Positions 18,856-31,780 of a stretch of DNA of 38,388 nt are shown here, piece after piece. This stretch comes from Emcibacteraceae bacterium. GTDB taxonomy: Bacteria > Pseudomonadota > Alphaproteobacteria > Sphingomonadales > Emcibacteraceae. Under the pieces are notes generated by a model, which saw only the letters and a list, made by a program, of their open reading frames with translations, had not been told where the DNA came from and did no database searches. Where the stretch lies: positions 1 through 38,388 of the forward strand of contig JADGEY010000012.1 in the NCBI GenBank assembly GCA_016744185.1, in the 5' to 3' direction. How positions within the stretch are numbered: position 1 is the stretch's first letter; every line of letters starts with the position of its first letter. The position numbers and the translations under genes are program-made.

Positions 18856-20934
18856 TTAAGAATTATATTTTTCTTTAATTTCTTCTGCAACCACTTGCGG
18901 TACTTGTGCATAATGATCAAATTGCATAGTGAACTGCGCCCGTCCTTGAGAAAATGAGCGCAGTGAATTCACATAGCCAAACATTTTATCAAGAGGAACA
19001 ACAGCATTAACAACTGTATTAACGCCGCGGGTTTCAGTCCCTGTAATATTACCGCGCCGTGATGAAATATCACCGATAACATCACCCATATAATCATCAG
19101 GAGTTACAACTTCTACAGCCATCATCGGCTCCAGAATTTTAATGCCCGCATCTTTCGCAGCTTGGCGCATTGCACCACGCCCTGCTAGCTCAAACGCAAG
19201 AACGGACGAATCCACATCATGATAAGCACCATCATTAAGCGTTACCTGAAAGTCAATAATAGGGAAGCCAATCAATGCACCAGATTCGGCAATATCACGG
19301 ATTCCTTTTTCAACGCCAGGGATATATTCCTTTGGAATATTACCGCCTTTAATTTGGTCAATGAAAACAACGCCTGTGCCAAGATCACCCGGTTCAACAG
19401 TCATTTTCACCCGAGCAAACTGACCAGAACCACCAGATTGCTTTTTATGAGTATAGTCAATATCAACCGCACGGCCGATTTGTTCACGGTATGCAACTTG
19501 AGGCTGACCAATATTCGCTTCAACGCCAAATTCACGTTTCATACGATCAACAAGAATATCAAGATGAAGCTCGCCCATTCCCGCAATAACAGTCTGACCT
19601 GATTCTTCATCAGAAGAGACACGGAAAGAAGGATCTTCCTGCGCAAGACGGTTCAGAGCAATACCCATTTTTTCTTGGTCAACTTTTGTTTTTGGCTCAA
19701 CAGAAATCTCGATCACAGGATCAGGGAATTCCATTCTTTCAAGAACGATAGGCTTTAGAAGATTACAAAGAGTATCACCCGTTGTTGTCTGCTTAAGTCC
19801 ACAAAGAGCGATAATATCACCTGTCCGTGCTTCTTTAATATCTTCACGGTCATTTGAATTCATTTGGAGCATACGTCCAACTTTTTCTTTACGCCCTTTA
19901 ACAGAGTTCACAACTGTTGTACCCGCTTCCAAAACGCCTGAATAAATACGAGCGAAGGTAAGCGTTCCCACAAAAGGGTCTGTCATGATTTTAAAGGCAA
20001 GAGCAGAAAAAGGCTCATCATCTGAAGCCGTACGCTCCATAGATTCATCACTATCAACAGCCATACCCTGAACCGCACCAATATCAAGCGGTGAAGGCAT
20101 ATAATCAACAACCGCATCAAGAAGCGTCTGAACCCCTTTATTCTTAAAGGCTGTCCCCGTCAGAACAGGAACAAAGTCCCCTGCAATTGTACCCTTACGG
20201 ATAAGCTTCTTAAGAAGCTCAACTGAAGGCTCTTCACCCTCAAGGTAAGCTTCCATTGCAGCTTCATCTTGCTCAACAACAAGCTCAAGCATTTCAATTC
20301 TAGCAGCCGCCACATCATCAGCGATATCCGCAGGAATTTCAACTTCTGAATAATTTGCGCCCATTGCCTCATCTTCCCAGATGATACCAACGTTCTTTAC
20401 AAGATCAACATGACCCTTATATTCAGCTTCTGCACCAATTGGAAATTGAATAACAAGAGCATTTGATCCCAAACGGTCTTTAATCATCCCAACGCAGCGG
20501 AAAAAATTTGCCCCCATACGATCCATTTTATTAACGAAACACATACGAGGAACATTATATTTATCCGCTTGACGCCATACAGTTTCAGATTGCGGCTCAA
20601 CGCCAGCAACAGAGTCAAATACAGCAACTGCGCCATCGAGAACCCGAAGCGAACGTTCAACTTCAATCGTGAAATCCACGTGACCTGGCGTATCAATGAT
20701 GTTAATTCTCTTATCACCCCAGAAACATGTCGTCGCAGCAGAGGTAATTGTAATGCCCCTCTCCTGCTCCTGCTCCATCCAATCCATTGTTGCTGCGCCA
20801 TCATGCACTTCACCAATTTTATGGGAAACACCTGTATAAAACAGGATACGTTCTGTGGTTGTTGTCTTACCAGCATCAATATGGGCCATAATCCCAATAT
20901 TGCGGTAATCTTCTAATGGAGTTTTGCGTGCCAT
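18856..20934 (-). CDS. fusA: Elongation factor G
   Basis: EF-G drives ribosomal translocation and, with RRF, recycling. The 692-residue product has G1 [14 protein letters not shown] (17-30), switch-region [11 protein letters not shown]3 DTPGHVDFT and G4 NKMDRMGAN, then domains II to V ending [19 protein letters not shown]. The length is typical and nothing is missing. It follows rpsG by 12 bases, and the gene is closed by a terminator 9 bases downstream. Confidence 0.98.
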   Translation of the reverse strand: MARKTPLEDYRNIGIMAHIDAGKTTTTERILFYTGVSHKIGEVHDGAATMDWMEQEQERGITITSAATTCFWGDKRINIIDTPGHVDFTIEVERSLRVLDGAVAVFDSVAGVEPQSETVWRQADKYNVPRMCFVNKMDRMGANFFRCVGMIKDRLGSNALVIQFPIGAEAEYKGHVDLVKNVGIIWEDEAMGANYSEVEIPADIADDVAAARIEMLELVVEQDEAAMEAYLEGEEPSVELLKKLIRKGTIAGDFVPVLTGTAFKNKGVQTLLDAVVDYMPSPLDIGAVQGMAVDSDESMERTASDDEPFSALAFKIMTDPFVGTLTFARIYSGVLEAGTTVVNSVKGRKEKVGRMLQMNSNDREDIKEARTGDIIALCGLKQTTTGDTLCNLLKPIVLERMEFPDPVIEISVEPKTKVDQEKMGIALNRLAQEDPSFRVSSDEESGQTVIAGMGELHLDILVDRMKREFGVEANIGQPQVAYREQIGRAVDIDYTHKKQSGGSGQFARVKMTVEPGDLGTGVVFIDQIKGGNIPKEYIPGVEKGIRDIAESGALIGFPIIDFQVTLNDGAYHDVDSSVLAFELAGRGAMRQAAKDAGIKILEPMMAVEVVTPDDYMGDVIGDISSRRGNITGTETRGVNTVVNAVVPLDKMFGYVNSLRSFSQGRAQFTMQFDHYAQVPQVVAEEIKEKYNS

Positions 20935-20946
20935 TCTTTACGTTCC

Positions 20947-21417
20947 CTACCAGCGATAATGGGAGAATGCTTTATTTGCATCTGCCATTTTATGTGTATC
21001 TTCACGCTTCTTAACAGAAGCACCACGGTTATTGAAAGCATCCAAAAACTCACCAGCAAGACGTTCAGTCATTGTATTTTCCGAACGTTTACGGGAAAGC
21101 GCAATCAGCCAACGCATAGCAAGAGCCTGACCCCGAACAGGACGCACCTCAACAGGAACCTGATAAGTAGCCCCACCAACACGGCGAGAGCGCACTTCTA
21201 CAGCAGGCTTAACATTTTCTAAAACTTGATGGAACACTTCGATTGGATCTTGGCTTGTTTTAGCCTTAACCGTTTCAAGTGCACCATAAACAATACCTTC
21301 AGCGGTGGCTTTTTTGCCATCAATCATTAGGTTATTAATAAATTTCGCAAGAATAACATCACCATATTTTGGCTCAGGGAGAATCTTACGTTTTATAGCA
21401 GCGTGACGACGCGACAT
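20947..21417 (-). CDS. rpsG: 30S ribosomal protein S7
   Basis: S7 nucleates assembly of the 16S 3' domain and contacts E-site mRNA; in E. coli it represses the str operon. The 156 residues begin [20 protein letters not shown] and include [23 protein letters not shown] and [23 protein letters not shown], both diagnostic. It lies 24 bases after rpsL, so the long rpsL-rpsG spacer that carries the E. coli S7 site is absent here. Confidence 0.97.
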   Translation of the reverse strand: MSRRHAAIKRKILPEPKYGDVILAKFINNLMIDGKKATAEGIVYGALETVKAKTSQDPIEVFHQVLENVKPAVEVRSRRVGGATYQVPVEVRPVRGQALAMRWLIALSRKRSENTMTERLAGEFLDAFNNRGASVKKREDTHKMADANKAFSHYRW

Positions 21418-21441
21418 ATCTTATTCCTTCCAGACAAGTCC

Positions 21442-21813
21442 TTATTTAGGACGTTTTGTACCATATTTTGAACGACCTTGACGGCGGTCTGACACACCTT
21501 GCGTGTCAAGCACACCACGAAGTACGTGATAACGTACACCTGGTAAATCTTTTACGCGTCCACCACGGATAAGAACAACACTATGCTCTTGTAGGTTATG
21601 ACCTTCACCAGGAATGTAACTGGTTACTTCAAAACCATTAGTAAGGCGCAGGCGCGCTACTTTACGGAGGGCTGAGTTAGGTTTTTTAGGTGTTGTCGTA
21701 TAAACACGAACGCACACGCCACGTTTTTGTGGACATGCTTCAAGCGCAGGTACTTTATTATGTACACGAGGCTTCTTGCGTGGATTACGAACCAACTGAT
21801 TAACGGTAGGCAT
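21442..21813 (-). CDS. rpsL: 30S ribosomal protein S12
   Basis: S12 sits at the decoding centre and controls accuracy. The 123-residue product has [21 protein letters not shown] and [17 protein letters not shown]. The lysines equivalent to E. coli K43 and K88 are wild type, so streptomycin resistance by the classical S12 changes is not present. It heads the str operon after a 396-base leader with a promoter and an attenuator-like hairpin. Confidence 0.98.
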   Translation of the reverse strand: MPTVNQLVRNPRKKPRVHNKVPALEACPQKRGVCVRVYTTTPKKPNSALRKVARLRLTNGFEVTSYIPGEGHNLQEHSVVLIRGGRVKDLPGVRYHVLRGVLDTQGVSDRRQGRSKYGTKRPK

Positions 21814-21874
21814 CTAAATTCCTTAAGTATTTTAAATTAAGAATAGGCTATTGCTAAAATAATTTTTTCATAAG

Positions 21875-21906
21875 AAAAAAAACAAAGCAGGGTTTCCCAT
21901 GCTCTG
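21875..21906 (-). terminator. Terminator-like attenuator in the rpsL leader
   Basis: On the transcript CAGAGCA(U)GGG pairs with CCCUGCUUUG (10 bp, one bulge, one G-U) around an AAA loop and is followed by eight U. It has the form of a rho-independent terminator yet lies between the only good promoter I see and rpsL, 61 bases before the ATG, so conditional read-through is inferred. Confidence 0.6.
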
Positions 21907-22028
21907 GCATATTCGGTTTCACTTTATTTTCAGTCCCAAGAGGCGAAATGAAGGGCTTTACACTTGTCTGATTTACACAGAGCCTAAATCCCTTTTCGAG
22001 TCACTAGAGCCTCTTCAAGATTGAGCGC

Positions 22029-22057
22029 ATATTATGGTCACTCCCCCAGACAGTCAA
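22029..22057 (-). promoter_or_regulatory. Promoter of the str operon
   Basis: TTGACT (22057-22052), a 17-base spacer and TAATAT (22034-22029) make a near-consensus housekeeping promoter directed toward rpsL, followed by a GC-rich discriminator (GCGCTC). The start site would be near 22022, leaving a leader of about 208 bases. Confidence 0.65.
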
Positions 22058-22098
22058 GCGAAATTTCCACCCTTCTGATCTATAGGGATAATATACGT

Positions 22099-22150
22099 AA
22101 AAAGACCGAAGAAACTGCCCTATATAGCCCCTACAGCCTCTTCGATCTTT
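22099..22150 (-). terminator. Terminator after rpoC
   Basis: A 17-bp stem with three G-U pairs (plus-strand arms 22101-22117 and 22134-22150) and a 16-base loop ends in five U on the transcript. It lies about 60 bases after the rpoC stop and should end the rplK-to-rpoC transcript. Confidence 0.7.
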
Positions 22151-22209
22151 AAAATTTTAGTTTCTTTCCCCCTTATTTTAGAAGAAAGAAAACGACTCAA
22201 GCGATCATG

Positions 22210-25200
22210 TTAAATTAGAGGAAGTGGGTCAACAGCTTCCGTTGCTTCTTTCGCAATTTCAGCGTCTTTTTTCTTGGCAACTCTTCTAAATTCATTAAAG
22301 GCCGCGCCTGTACCAGCAGGAATAAGGCGGCCTACAATGACATTTTCTTTAAGACCGACAAGAGTATCAGATTTACCATGCACCGCAGCTTCGGTTAGAA
22401 CCCGCGTTGTTTCTTGAAATGATGCCGCTGAAATAAATGAGCGAGTTTGAAGAGATGCTTTCGTAATCCCAAGAAGAATATTTTCTCCCTTAGCGATAAG
22501 CCGCCCTTCTGCCTGCGTTTTTTCATTCACTTCATCGAATTCTTCACGGTCAACCTGCTCACCAATAAGGAACGTTGTCTCTCCTGTATTAGTGATTTCA
22601 ACTTTTTTGAGCATTTGACTTACAATCACTTCGATATGTTTATCATTAATACCCACACCTTGAAGACGGTAAACTTCCTGAACCTCATCAATCAAATAAT
22701 TTGCAAGAGCTTCAATACCCATTGTTTTAAGAATATCATGTGGCGCTGGATTGCCGTCGATTAGATATTCACCTCGTCTGATAAAGTCACCTTCTTGAAC
22801 CGCAATATGCTTGCCCTTAGGAATAAGATATTCAGCAGGATCTAGATCATCATCTTGCGGCTTGATTGAAATACGACGTTTATTTTTATAATCACGACCA
22901 AATTCAACAATACCATCAACCTCTGCAATCACAGCATGATCTTTCGGACGGCGTGCTTCGAAAAGCTCTGCCACACGAGGAAGCCCCCCTGTAATATCTT
23001 TAGTCTTAGAAGCTTCACGTGGGATACGAGCAATCACGTCCCCCGCATGCACATCATCGCCGTCATTAACAGACATAATTGCGCCAACAGAAAGGAAATA
23101 TCTTGCGTCCGAGCCATTATCAAGCGTCATTACTTCATCATCATCGCTGCGAATAGTAATGCGAGGACGAAGATCAGCCCCTTTAGGCTGCGAACGCCAG
23201 TCAATAACAACTTTCGTTGAAAGACCCGTGGCTTCATCAATGTTATCGCTCATTGATACACCTTCGGTCAGGTCAGCGAAATGAACTTTACCAGATTTCT
23301 CTGTGATCATCGGCAATGTATAGGGATCCCATTCAGCCATCTTCTCACCATGCTTAACTTTTACGCCCTCATCAGTGATAAGATGTGCGCCGTACTGCAC
23401 TTTAAATGTAGCCCGTTCACGCCCCTCATCATCAACCAGAACAATTTCCATGTTCCGAGCCATAACAACAAGGCGCCCTTCTGAATCTTTAACCACAGCG
23501 CGGTTAAGAAGCTTAATCGTCCCATCGTGCGATGCTTCCAAACTAGATTGCTGAGAAACAGAAGATGCCGTACCGCCAATATGGAATGTCCGCATCGTAA
23601 GCTGCGTTCCCGGCTCGCCAATAGACTGCGCTGCAATAACCCCAACAGCTTCACCCATATTCACAGGAATGCCGCGCGCAAGATCACGTCCATAACATTT
23701 AATACAGCAGCCACCAACCGTTTCACAGGTCAGAGCAGATCTTGCCTTAACAATGGCAATGCCCGCTTTTTCAATCGCTTCTGAAATATCTTCGTCAATG
23801 TAAGTATTCGCAGGATAAAGAACATCACCTGAAACCGTATCAACAATATCAAAAACATTGTAGCGACCAAGAAGGCGCTCAGAAATTGGAACAGTAACCT
23901 CGCCGCCATCAGCAACTTCTGAAATATCAATGCCCAGCGTTGTTCCGCAATCATCTTCAACAATGACGCAGTCTTGTGATACGTCCACAAGCCGTCTTGT
24001 AAGATAACCAGAGTTCGCTGTTTTAAGAGCCGTATCCGCAAGACCTTTACGGGCTCCATGAGTAGAATTAAAATATTCAAGAATAGACAGACCCTCTTTA
24101 AAGTTAGAAGTAATCGGCTTTTCAATAATATCACCAGAAGGTTTCGCCATAAGACCCCGCATACCCGCAAGCTGTTTCATTTGCGCTGCAGACCCACGAG
24201 CCCCTGAATGAGCCATCATATAAATCGAATTAATATCAAGCGACGTGCCATTTTCATCAACACCTGTTTTTGAAATTTGCGCCATCATCGCATCGGCAAC
24301 TTTATCTGTACATTGCGACCATGCATCAACCACTTTGTTGTATTTCTCACCTTGAGTAATCAACCCTTGGTTATATTGCTCTTCGAACTCTTTAACCGTA
24401 TTAGTTGTTTTTTCAAGAAGGACAGCTTTTTCAGCAGGGATAATCATATCATCTTTACCAAATGAAATGCCCGCTCTGCCCGCTTCTCTAAAGCCAAGAC
24501 GCATAATAGCATCGGCAAAAAGAACCGTTTTCTTTTGACCACAATGGCGGTAAACCACTTCAATAGCAGATGAAATTTCTTTCTTTGTCAGCTGGCGGTT
24601 TACAAGATCATAAGGCACTCTTGCATGGCGCGGTAAAAATTCTGCAACCATCAAGCGTCCTGGCGTTGTATCAACCCGAACTGTAATCGGATCACCATTC
24701 TCATCAACTGTATGATAACGAGATGAGATATTTGAATGAAGCGTAATTTTATTGTTAAATAAAGCTTGCTCAATCTCATCCATATCACCAAAGACCATAC
24801 CGTCACCGATTTGACCTTCTTTTTGCGAAGTCATGTAATAAAGACCTAGAATAATATCCTGTGACGGAACAATAATAGGCTTACCATTGGAAGGGTTCAA
24901 AATATTGTTTGTTGACATCATCAACACACGAGCTTCTAGCTGGGCTTCGAGACTCAGCGGAACATGGACAGCCATTTGGTCACCGTCAAAGTCAGCATTA
25001 AAAGCCGCACAAACAAGAGGATGAAGCTGAATGGCTTTTCCTTCGATTAGCACAGGTTCAAACGCTTGAATACCAAGCCTATGAAGCGTTGGCGCACGGT
25101 TAAGCAAAATTGGATGTTCCCGAATAACATGGTCCAAAACGTCCCATACATCACGGTGTTCTTTTTCAACAAGTTTTTTCGCTTGTTTAATCGTTGTCGC

Positions 25201-26376
25201 AATACCAAGACGGTCAAGGCGAGCATAAATAAACGGCTTAAACAGCTCTAGTGCCATTTTCTTAGGCAGCCCGCATTGATGAAGCATCAATTCAGGACCC
25301 ACAACGATCACAGAACGACCAGAATAATCAACCCGCTTACCCAGTAAGTTTTGACGGAAGCGGCCTTGCTTACCTTTAAGCATATCAGACAGTGATTTAA
25401 GAGGACGTTTATTTGCCCCTGTAATCACCCGTCCACGCCGTCCATTATCAAACAGAGCATCAACAGATTCTTGAAGCATTCTTTTTTCATTACGCACAAT
25501 AATATCAGGCGCACGCAGCTCAATCAGTCTTTTAAGACGGTTATTACGGTTAATAACGCGCCGGTAAAGATCATTTAGATCAGAAGTCGCAAAGCGTCCT
25601 CCATCAAGAGGCACAAGCGGGCGAAGTTCAGGCGGAATAACAGGAACAACGTCAAGGATCATCCATTCAGGTTTATTGTCAGATTCCATAAATCCTTCAA
25701 TAATTTTAAGACGCTTAACAATTTTCTTAGGCTTTAATTCCGATTTTGTTTCCGCAAGCTCAATGCGAAGCTCGTCTCTAATCTCTTCAAGATCAAGAGC
25801 CTGAAGAAGCGTTTTAATCGCTTCCGCCCCAATTTGAGCCGTAAAGCTATCATCACCAAAATCTTCTTGAGCCGTAATATATTCATCTTCTGTAAGAAGT
25901 GATTTCATTTTAAGCGATGTAAGCCCTGGCTCAACAACGATATATTGCTCGAAATAAAGCACACGCTCTAAATCTTTAAGTGTCATATCAAGTAAAAGCC
26001 CGATACGGCTTGGCAGGGATTTTAAAAACCAAATATGCGCAACAGGCGCTGCAAGGTCAATATGACCCATACGGTCACGGCGCACTTTGCTTAATGTCAC
26101 CTCAACGCCGCATTTTTCACAAATAATGCCGCGATATTTCATTCGCTTATATTTACCACAAAGACATTCATAGTCTTTCATTGGTCCAAAAATACGAGCG
26201 CAAAATAAGCCGTCTTTTTCAGGCTTAAATGTACGGTAATTTATGGTTTCCGGTTTCTTGATCTCACCATGTGACCAAGAGCGAATTTTTTTTGGACTAG
26301 ACAGCGTAATTTTAATTCTATCAAAAACATCGGTTTTAACTCCAACATTTTGGAAATTTGAAATTTCTTGGGCCAT
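22210..26376 (-). CDS. rpoC: DNA-directed RNA polymerase subunit beta-prime
   Basis: Beta-prime carries the catalytic magnesium site of RNA polymerase. The 1388 residues have the N-terminal zinc site C71, C73, C86, C89, the active-site motif NADFDGDQM with D462, D464 and D466, the bridge-helix/trigger-loop region (MAHSGARGS and [31 protein letters not shown]) and the second zinc cluster [11 protein letters not shown] near residue 890. Length and motifs are normal. It follows rpoB by 28 bases. Confidence 0.98.
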   Translation of the reverse strand: MAQEISNFQNVGVKTDVFDRIKITLSSPKKIRSWSHGEIKKPETINYRTFKPEKDGLFCARIFGPMKDYECLCGKYKRMKYRGIICEKCGVEVTLSKVRRDRMGHIDLAAPVAHIWFLKSLPSRIGLLLDMTLKDLERVLYFEQYIVVEPGLTSLKMKSLLTEDEYITAQEDFGDDSFTAQIGAEAIKTLLQALDLEEIRDELRIELAETKSELKPKKIVKRLKIIEGFMESDNKPEWMILDVVPVIPPELRPLVPLDGGRFATSDLNDLYRRVINRNNRLKRLIELRAPDIIVRNEKRMLQESVDALFDNGRRGRVITGANKRPLKSLSDMLKGKQGRFRQNLLGKRVDYSGRSVIVVGPELMLHQCGLPKKMALELFKPFIYARLDRLGIATTIKQAKKLVEKEHRDVWDVLDHVIREHPILLNRAPTLHRLGIQAFEPVLIEGKAIQLHPLVCAAFNADFDGDQMAVHVPLSLEAQLEARVLMMSTNNILNPSNGKPIIVPSQDIILGLYYMTSQKEGQIGDGMVFGDMDEIEQALFNNKITLHSNISSRYHTVDENGDPITVRVDTTPGRLMVAEFLPRHARVPYDLVNRQLTKKEISSAIEVVYRHCGQKKTVLFADAIMRLGFREAGRAGISFGKDDMIIPAEKAVLLEKTTNTVKEFEEQYNQGLITQGEKYNKVVDAWSQCTDKVADAMMAQISKTGVDENGTSLDINSIYMMAHSGARGSAAQMKQLAGMRGLMAKPSGDIIEKPITSNFKEGLSILEYFNSTHGARKGLADTALKTANSGYLTRRLVDVSQDCVIVEDDCGTTLGIDISEVADGGEVTVPISERLLGRYNVFDIVDTVSGDVLYPANTYIDEDISEAIEKAGIAIVKARSALTCETVGGCCIKCYGRDLARGIPVNMGEAVGVIAAQSIGEPGTQLTMRTFHIGGTASSVSQQSSLEASHDGTIKLLNRAVVKDSEGRLVVMARNMEIVLVDDEGRERATFKVQYGAHLITDEGVKVKHGEKMAEWDPYTLPMITEKSGKVHFADLTEGVSMSDNIDEATGLSTKVVIDWRSQPKGADLRPRITIRSDDDEVMTLDNGSDARYFLSVGAIMSVNDGDDVHAGDVIARIPREASKTKDITGGLPRVAELFEARRPKDHAVIAEVDGIVEFGRDYKNKRRISIKPQDDDLDPAEYLIPKGKHIAVQEGDFIRRGEYLIDGNPAPHDILKTMGIEALANYLIDEVQEVYRLQGVGINDKHIEVIVSQMLKKVEITNTGETTFLIGEQVDREEFDEVNEKTQAEGRLIAKGENILLGITKASLQTRSFISAASFQETTRVLTEAAVHGKSDTLVGLKENVIVGRLIPAGTGAAFNEFRRVAKKKDAEIAKEATEAVDPLPLI

Positions 26377-26404
26377 TGCCTCTTATCTCCTAATTCGGTC
26401 TTCG

Positions 26405-29400
26405 TTATTTATGAGTATTAAGAAGTTCAACATTCAAACAAAGAGACTTCATCTCTTTGACAAGAACGTTAAATGATTCTGGAATGCCAGCTTCAAATGC
26501 TGTGTTACCGCGCACAATAGATTCGTAAACCTTCGTGCGTCCATTAACATCATCTGATTTAACCGTAAGCATTTCTTGCAGCGTATATGCCGCGCCATAA
26601 GCTTGCAATGCCCAAACCTCCATTTCCCCAAAACGCTGTCCACCGAACTGCGCTTTACCGCCAAGAGGCTGCTGGGTTACAAGAGAGTATGGACCGATTG
26701 AACGGGCATGAATTTTATTATCAACAAGATGATGAAGTTTCAGCATGTAAATATATCCAACCGTTACTTTACGGTCAAATTTAACCCCTGTACGTCCATC
26801 ATATAAATCAACTTGACCAGAACCATCTAACCCAGCTTCTTCTAACATGTCAACAATATCAGGCTCATGCGCTCCATCAAATACAGGCGTTGCCATCGGC
26901 ACACCATTACGAAGATGACCCGCAAGTGCAATAAGATCTTCATCATTTAAATCTGCAATTTCATTCTTATATTGCTCATCACCATAAATCACTTTGAGTT
27001 TAGAGCGAAGCGTTTCCGCTTTATCTGCACTATCCTGTCCATATTTATCAAGCATCGCACTAATCTGCACGCCAAGCCCCCGTGATGCCCAACCAAGATG
27101 GGTTTCAAGAATCTGACCAACATTCATCCGTGACGGCACCCCAAGAGGATTCAGGCAAAGATCAACAGGCGTTCCATCTTCGAGGTAAGGCATATCTTCT
27201 TCTGGAAGAATGCGGGAAATAACCCCTTTATTACCATGACGGCCCGCCATTTTATCACCAGGTTGAAGCTTACGTTTAACCGCAACAAAAACTTTAACCA
27301 TTTTAAGAACGCCCGGAAGAAGTTCATCGCCGCGCTGTAGTTTTTCAATTTTTTGTTCAAAACGACTACGAAGAGCATCACGTGCGCTTTCAAACTGTTT
27401 ATGAAGAGCATCAATTTCTTCCATGATTTTCTCATCTTTAACAGCAATCTGCCACCAAAGACCTTTTGGAATATCAAGAAGCATTTCATTCGTAACCACG
27501 TCCCCTTTAGTCACTTCTTTTGGACCAGAAGTTATGGTCTGTCCTGCTAGAAGTGGCTGCAAACGCACATAAATTGAACGATCAATAATCACTTGTTCAT
27601 CTTCACGGTCACGAGAAAGACGCTCGATCTCTTCACGTTCAATCGAAATCGCACGCTCATCTTTATCAATTCCATGACGATTGAATACACGAACCTCAAC
27701 AACAGTCCCCGCAACTCCCGGAGGAAGGCGCATAGAGCTGTCTCTTACATCAGATGCTTTTTCACCAAAAATTGCCCGAAGAAGTTTTTCTTCTGGCGTC
27801 ATCGGACTTTCACCCTTTGGTGTAATTTTACCGACCAAAATATCCCCTGGGTGAACTTCTGCACCAAGATGGACAATCCCAGCCTCATCAAGGTTACGAA
27901 GACCTTCCTCGCCCACATTAGGAATATCACGGGTAATATCTTCAGGACCAAGCTTTGTATCACGTGCCATCACTTCAAATTCATCAATATGAACCGAGGT
28001 AAAGACATCATCTTTTACAATACGTTCTGAAATAAGAATTGAATCCTCAAAATTGTAACCATTCCATGGCATAAATGCCACCAGAACATTACGCCCAAGA
28101 GCAAGGTCACCCATATCAGTTGCAGGCCCGTCAGCAAGAACATCCTGCGCCCTTACCACATCCCCAACCTTAACAATTGGCGTTTGGTTAACACAAGTAT
28201 CTTGGTTCGAACGCTGGAATTTACGAAGCGTATAAATATCAACCGCAGATTCGCCAGCTTCAACAGGATCAGTAACCCGAATAACAACACGAGTTGCATC
28301 AATTTGATCCACAACGCCGCCCCGTTCAGCCACAACAGATGCCCCAGAATCGCGCGCTACAACACGTTCCATGCCTGTTCCGACAAAAGGCGATTCAGAT
28401 TTAAGCAAAGGTACAGCTTGACGCTGCATGTTTGACCCCATCAAAGCTCGGTTCGCATCATCATTTTCTAAAAACGGAATAAGAGCTGCGGCAACAGAAA
28501 CCACCTGTTTCGGTGAGACATCCATAAGGTCAATATCACTATGTCCAGCTTGAATATGATCGCCCCCTAGACGGCAATCCACTTTTTCATCGGCAAATGT
28601 ATCAGCAGATGCAAGAGGCGAGTTCGCCTGAGCAATCGTATATTTTTCTTCTTCCATTGCAGAAAGATAGATGACATCTTCCGTAATTTTGCCTTTTATA
28701 ACTTTTCTGTAAGGTGCTTCAATGAAACCATATTTATTAATTTTTGCAAAAGTCGCAAGAGAGTTAATCAGACCAATATTTGGTCCTTCCGGCGTTTCAA
28801 TCGGACACATACGTCCATAATGAGTTGTATGAACGTCACGCACTTCAAAACCAGCTCTCTCTCGCGTAAGACCGCCCGGCCCAAGCGCAGAAAGACGGCG
28901 TTTATGCGTAATTTCAGACAGCGGATTGGTTTGATCCATAAACTGTGAAAGCTGTGATGAGCCAAAAAACTCACGAACCGCTGCAACAGCAGGCTTCGCA
29001 TTAACAAGATCATGTGGCATAACCGTATCCACATCAACAGAAGACATCCGCTCCCGAATAGCGCGTTCCATACGAAGAAGCCCAATGCGGTATTGATTTT
29101 CCATCAATTCCCCAACAGAACGAACCCGTCTGTTACCCAAATGGTCAATATCATCCACATTGCCCTTACCATCTTTAAGGTCAAGAAGCGTATGAAGAAC
29201 AGCAAGAATATCATCTTTACGGAGCACCCGAATTTCGTCTGAACAATCAAGGTCCATACGCATATTCATTTTCACACGTCCCACAGCAGAAAGATCATAA
29301 CGTCCTGCATCAAAGAACAGACCTTCAAATAAAGCTTCTGCTGTTTCTTTGGTCGGCGGCTCACCTGGGCGCATAACACGGTAAATTTCTGCAAGTGCAG

Positions 29401-30505
29401 AATCCTTACATTCGCATTTATCAGCCATCAGAGTACTACGAAGATGCGCACCAACCGTTAGATGGTCAATCGCAAGAGTTTCGATTTTCTTATATCCGGC
29501 ATCTGCAAAAGCTTCTAAATGCTCAGCGGTAATTTCCGTACCCGCTTCGATATAAATTTCACCTGTCTTACCATTAACAAGGTCTTCACCCGCAAAACGT
29601 CCGATAAGCTCTTCTTCAGGAAGAAGAAGATTTTTAAGACCTTCTTTTTCAAGTTTCTTAGCAAGGCGGGGCGTAATTTTCTTGCCCGCCTGCACAACAA
29701 CTTCACCATTAGACGCATCGACAAGATCAAAAAGAGCTTTCGTCGCACGGTACTGTTCAAACACATAAGGAACAGACCAGCCGCCTTTTACTTTTTTATA
29801 AGAAACTTTATCATAATAAGTATCCAGAATTTCTTCTGACTTCATCCCCAGCGCGTAAAGCAGCGTGGTCGATGGCATTTTACGGCGCCTGTCAAAACGC
29901 ACATGACAAATATCTTTAGCGTCAAATTCAAAATCAAGCCATGATCCACGGTACGGAATAATACGTGCCGCAAAGAGGAACTTACCCGACGCATGGGTCT
30001 TGCCTTTATCATGATCAAAAAACACACCAGGGGATCTGTGCATTTGAGAAACAATAACCCGCTCTGTCCCATTTACAACAAAAGTCCCACGGTCGGTCAT
30101 TAAAGGAAGATCGCCCATATAAACGTCTTGCTCTTTAATGCCAAGAACAGATTTTACTTCCGTTTCTTCATCAATATCAAAAACGATTAGGCGTAAAGTT
30201 ACCCGAAGCGGCGCAGCATAGGTCATATCACGCTGCTGGCATTCCTCCACATCATATTTCGGCTCTTCTAATTCATAAGATACATATTCTAACGTCGCTG
30301 TATCACTAAAATCTGAAATTGGAAATACTGATTTAAATACGCCTTCTAAGCCACCATCAATACGGTCTTTAGAAGAGATGCCCGTTTGCAAAAAATTATC
30401 ATAAGAGCTTTTTTGTACCCTGATAAGATTCGGCATTTCTACCGCTTCTTGAATACGTCCAAAATTTTTACGAACTTTTTTACGGCTAGAGTAGGAAGTC
30501 GCCAT
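26405..30505 (-). CDS. rpoB: DNA-directed RNA polymerase subunit beta
   Basis: Beta forms one pincer of the polymerase and the rifampicin pocket. The 1366-residue product has [20 protein letters not shown] from G515; D524, H534 and S539 correspond to E. coli D516, H526 and S531 and are wild type, predicting rifampicin sensitivity. Other landmarks are [31 protein letters not shown] [17 protein letters not shown] and the C-terminal [33 protein letters not shown]. It is preceded by a 334-base gap that contains a partial terminator. Confidence 0.98.
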   Translation of the reverse strand: MATSYSSRKKVRKNFGRIQEAVEMPNLIRVQKSSYDNFLQTGISSKDRIDGGLEGVFKSVFPISDFSDTATLEYVSYELEEPKYDVEECQQRDMTYAAPLRVTLRLIVFDIDEETEVKSVLGIKEQDVYMGDLPLMTDRGTFVVNGTERVIVSQMHRSPGVFFDHDKGKTHASGKFLFAARIIPYRGSWLDFEFDAKDICHVRFDRRRKMPSTTLLYALGMKSEEILDTYYDKVSYKKVKGGWSVPYVFEQYRATKALFDLVDASNGEVVVQAGKKITPRLAKKLEKEGLKNLLLPEEELIGRFAGEDLVNGKTGEIYIEAGTEITAEHLEAFADAGYKKIETLAIDHLTVGAHLRSTLMADKCECKDSALAEIYRVMRPGEPPTKETAEALFEGLFFDAGRYDLSAVGRVKMNMRMDLDCSDEIRVLRKDDILAVLHTLLDLKDGKGNVDDIDHLGNRRVRSVGELMENQYRIGLLRMERAIRERMSSVDVDTVMPHDLVNAKPAVAAVREFFGSSQLSQFMDQTNPLSEITHKRRLSALGPGGLTRERAGFEVRDVHTTHYGRMCPIETPEGPNIGLINSLATFAKINKYGFIEAPYRKVIKGKITEDVIYLSAMEEEKYTIAQANSPLASADTFADEKVDCRLGGDHIQAGHSDIDLMDVSPKQVVSVAAALIPFLENDDANRALMGSNMQRQAVPLLKSESPFVGTGMERVVARDSGASVVAERGGVVDQIDATRVVIRVTDPVEAGESAVDIYTLRKFQRSNQDTCVNQTPIVKVGDVVRAQDVLADGPATDMGDLALGRNVLVAFMPWNGYNFEDSILISERIVKDDVFTSVHIDEFEVMARDTKLGPEDITRDIPNVGEEGLRNLDEAGIVHLGAEVHPGDILVGKITPKGESPMTPEEKLLRAIFGEKASDVRDSSMRLPPGVAGTVVEVRVFNRHGIDKDERAISIEREEIERLSRDREDEQVIIDRSIYVRLQPLLAGQTITSGPKEVTKGDVVTNEMLLDIPKGLWWQIAVKDEKIMEEIDALHKQFESARDALRSRFEQKIEKLQRGDELLPGVLKMVKVFVAVKRKLQPGDKMAGRHGNKGVISRILPEEDMPYLEDGTPVDLCLNPLGVPSRMNVGQILETHLGWASRGLGVQISAMLDKYGQDSADKAETLRSKLKVIYGDEQYKNEIADLNDEDLIALAGHLRNGVPMATPVFDGAHEPDIVDMLEEAGLDGSGQVDLYDGRTGVKFDRKVTVGYIYMLKLHHLVDNKIHARSIGPYSLVTQQPLGGKAQFGGQRFGEMEVWALQAYGAAYTLQEMLTVKSDDVNGRTKVYESIVRGNTAFEAGIPESFNVLVKEMKSLCLNVELLNTHK

Positions 30506-30839
30506 GCTTAATCCTTGCCAAACTATCTTTGATCAACAAACCGTTTTATCCACAAAACCAGCCCCATAAAACCATGGAAAGCCCTGCAAACCCAACGATA
30601 TTTAATTTTCTTTTTATAACGCAATAAACCGCATCAGATATAATCTGAAAACGGCTGTATAAATGACCTATATCATAATTGATTTCAAATGCAATGAAAT
30701 ATCTTTTTTCAATATCGTCAATTCTTACTTTAAAACGTTAAAACCATCATTTTTTCCAAAAAACCCTGCCTATTACAGCAAAGACCTATTCTGGAAAATG
30801 GTGAAGGATTTTACGCCCTCACCATTAATCTTATCAGAA
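30506..30839 (-). other. Gene-free rplL-rpoB interval
   Basis: This 334-base gap holds a hairpin just after rplL (30795-30826), a 15-base inverted repeat TCAGAT-ATA-ATCTGA at 30634-30648, and otherwise AT-rich sequence. I found no convincing promoter toward rpoB. TTGACG near 30706 has no good -10 at the right distance. In E. coli a partial attenuator and an RNase III site lie at the same place. Confidence 0.5.
30795..30826 (-). terminator. Partial terminator between rplL and rpoB
   Basis: AATGGTGA (8 bp) pairs with TCACCATT (plus-strand arms 30797-30804 and 30819-30826), with two further G-C pairs possible after a one-base bulge, followed on the transcript by four U. The short U-tract suits an attenuator that lowers rpoBC transcription relative to rplL. 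Confidence 0.45.
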
Positions 30840-31211
30840 CTACTTAAGTTCTACAGAAGCACCAACAGCTTCAAGCTTTGCTTTGATTTCTTCAGCTTCA
30901 GCTTTAGGAGCCGCTTCTTTAACAGTCTTAGGAGCGCCCTCAACAAGATCTTTAGCTTCTTTAAGCCCAAGACCTGTAATCGCACGAACTTCTTTAATCA
31001 CGTTGATTTTCTTCTCACCGAAAGAGACAAGAACAACATCAAAGTCAGTTTTTGCTTCCGCAGCAGGAGCCGCATCACCAGCAACAGCCGCAGCCGCTAC
31101 AGGAGCCGCAGCAGAAACGCCCCAATGCTCTTCAAGAAGTTTTGAAAGCTCCGCAGCTTCTAAAACAGTTAATGTAGATAATTCTTCAACAATCTTATTA
31201 AGATCAGCCAT
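30840..31211 (-). CDS. rplL: 50S ribosomal protein L7/L12
   Basis: L7/L12 forms the multimeric stalk that recruits translation GTPases. The chosen start gives 123 residues beginning [24 protein letters not shown]; six upstream in-frame codons are ignored because AAGGA lies 8 bases before this ATG. An Ala-rich hinge around 38-55 links to the C-terminal domain with [29 protein letters not shown]. It follows rplJ by 59 bases. Confidence 0.97.
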   Translation of the reverse strand: MADLNKIVEELSTLTVLEAAELSKLLEEHWGVSAAAPVAAAAVAGDAAPAAEAKTDFDVVLVSFGEKKINVIKEVRAITGLGLKEAKDLVEGAPKTVKEAAPKAEAEEIKAKLEAVGASVELK

Positions 31212-31270
31212 TGTATTTTCCTTATACAAATAATATTTATTAATTCAAAATTTTAAATAGTAACGATTTT

Positions 31271-31780
31271 CTAGCCTGTAGCACCATAAGCACCAAATAC
31301 TCGAGCCAATTGTCCCGCAGGTGCGGCTGCAATAGCAGCAACCTTTGTTGCAGGAGCTTGAAGAAGCCCGACCAATTTACCACGAAGTTCATCAAGTGAT
31401 GGCAGCTTAGCAAGTGCTTCCACGCCCGTGATATCAAGAGCAATTTCTCCCATAACGCCGCCAAGAACTTCGATTTTATCGTTATCCTTCGCAAAATTAA
31501 CAAGAACCTTAGCCGCCGCAACAGGATCTGAGGAATACCCCAGAGCCGTAGGGCCAGTTAGATACTCACCAACAGACTCTATGTCAGAACCACCCAAGGC
31601 AATCTTGGCTAGTCTATTTTTAGCTACTTTAAGAGAGGCACCCGCTTCACGCATATTCGTGCGCAATACAGTCATATCAGCAACAGTAAGACCATGGTTG
31701 CGAACAACAACCACAGAAGCACTATCATCAAAGATTGACTTTAATGCGGATACCATTTCTTTTTTTTGAGCTCTATCCAT
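31271..31780 (-). CDS. rplJ: 50S ribosomal protein L10
   Basis: L10 anchors L7/L12 dimers to 23S rRNA and with them represses its own mRNA in several bacteria. The 169-residue product has [39 protein letters not shown] and [23 protein letters not shown]. The C-terminal helix that binds L7/L12 is present. GGAGA is 7 bases before the ATG, and a structured 316-base leader precedes the gene. Confidence 0.97.
   Translation of the reverse strand: MDRAQKKEMVSALKSIFDDSASVVVVRNHGLTVADMTVLRTNMREAGASLKVAKNRLAKIALGGSDIESVGEYLTGPTALGYSSDPVAAAKVLVNFAKDNDKIEVLGGVMGEIALDITGVEALAKLPSLDELRGKLVGLLQAPATKVAAIAAAPAGQLARVFGAYGATG

Larger units (their letters stand above)
21814..22209 (-). other. Gene-free rpoC-rpsL interval (str leader)
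   Basis: This 396-base gap holds, in transcription order, the rpoC terminator (22099-22150), a strong promoter (22029-22057), about 115 bases of leader and a terminator-like hairpin (21875-21906), then about 60 AT-rich bases before rpsL. Two copies of AGGCTCT in the leader are complementary to the 5' arm of the hairpin; the downstream one (GCTCTG) can pair with CAGAGC over six bases. No leader peptide was recognised. Confidence 0.6.
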
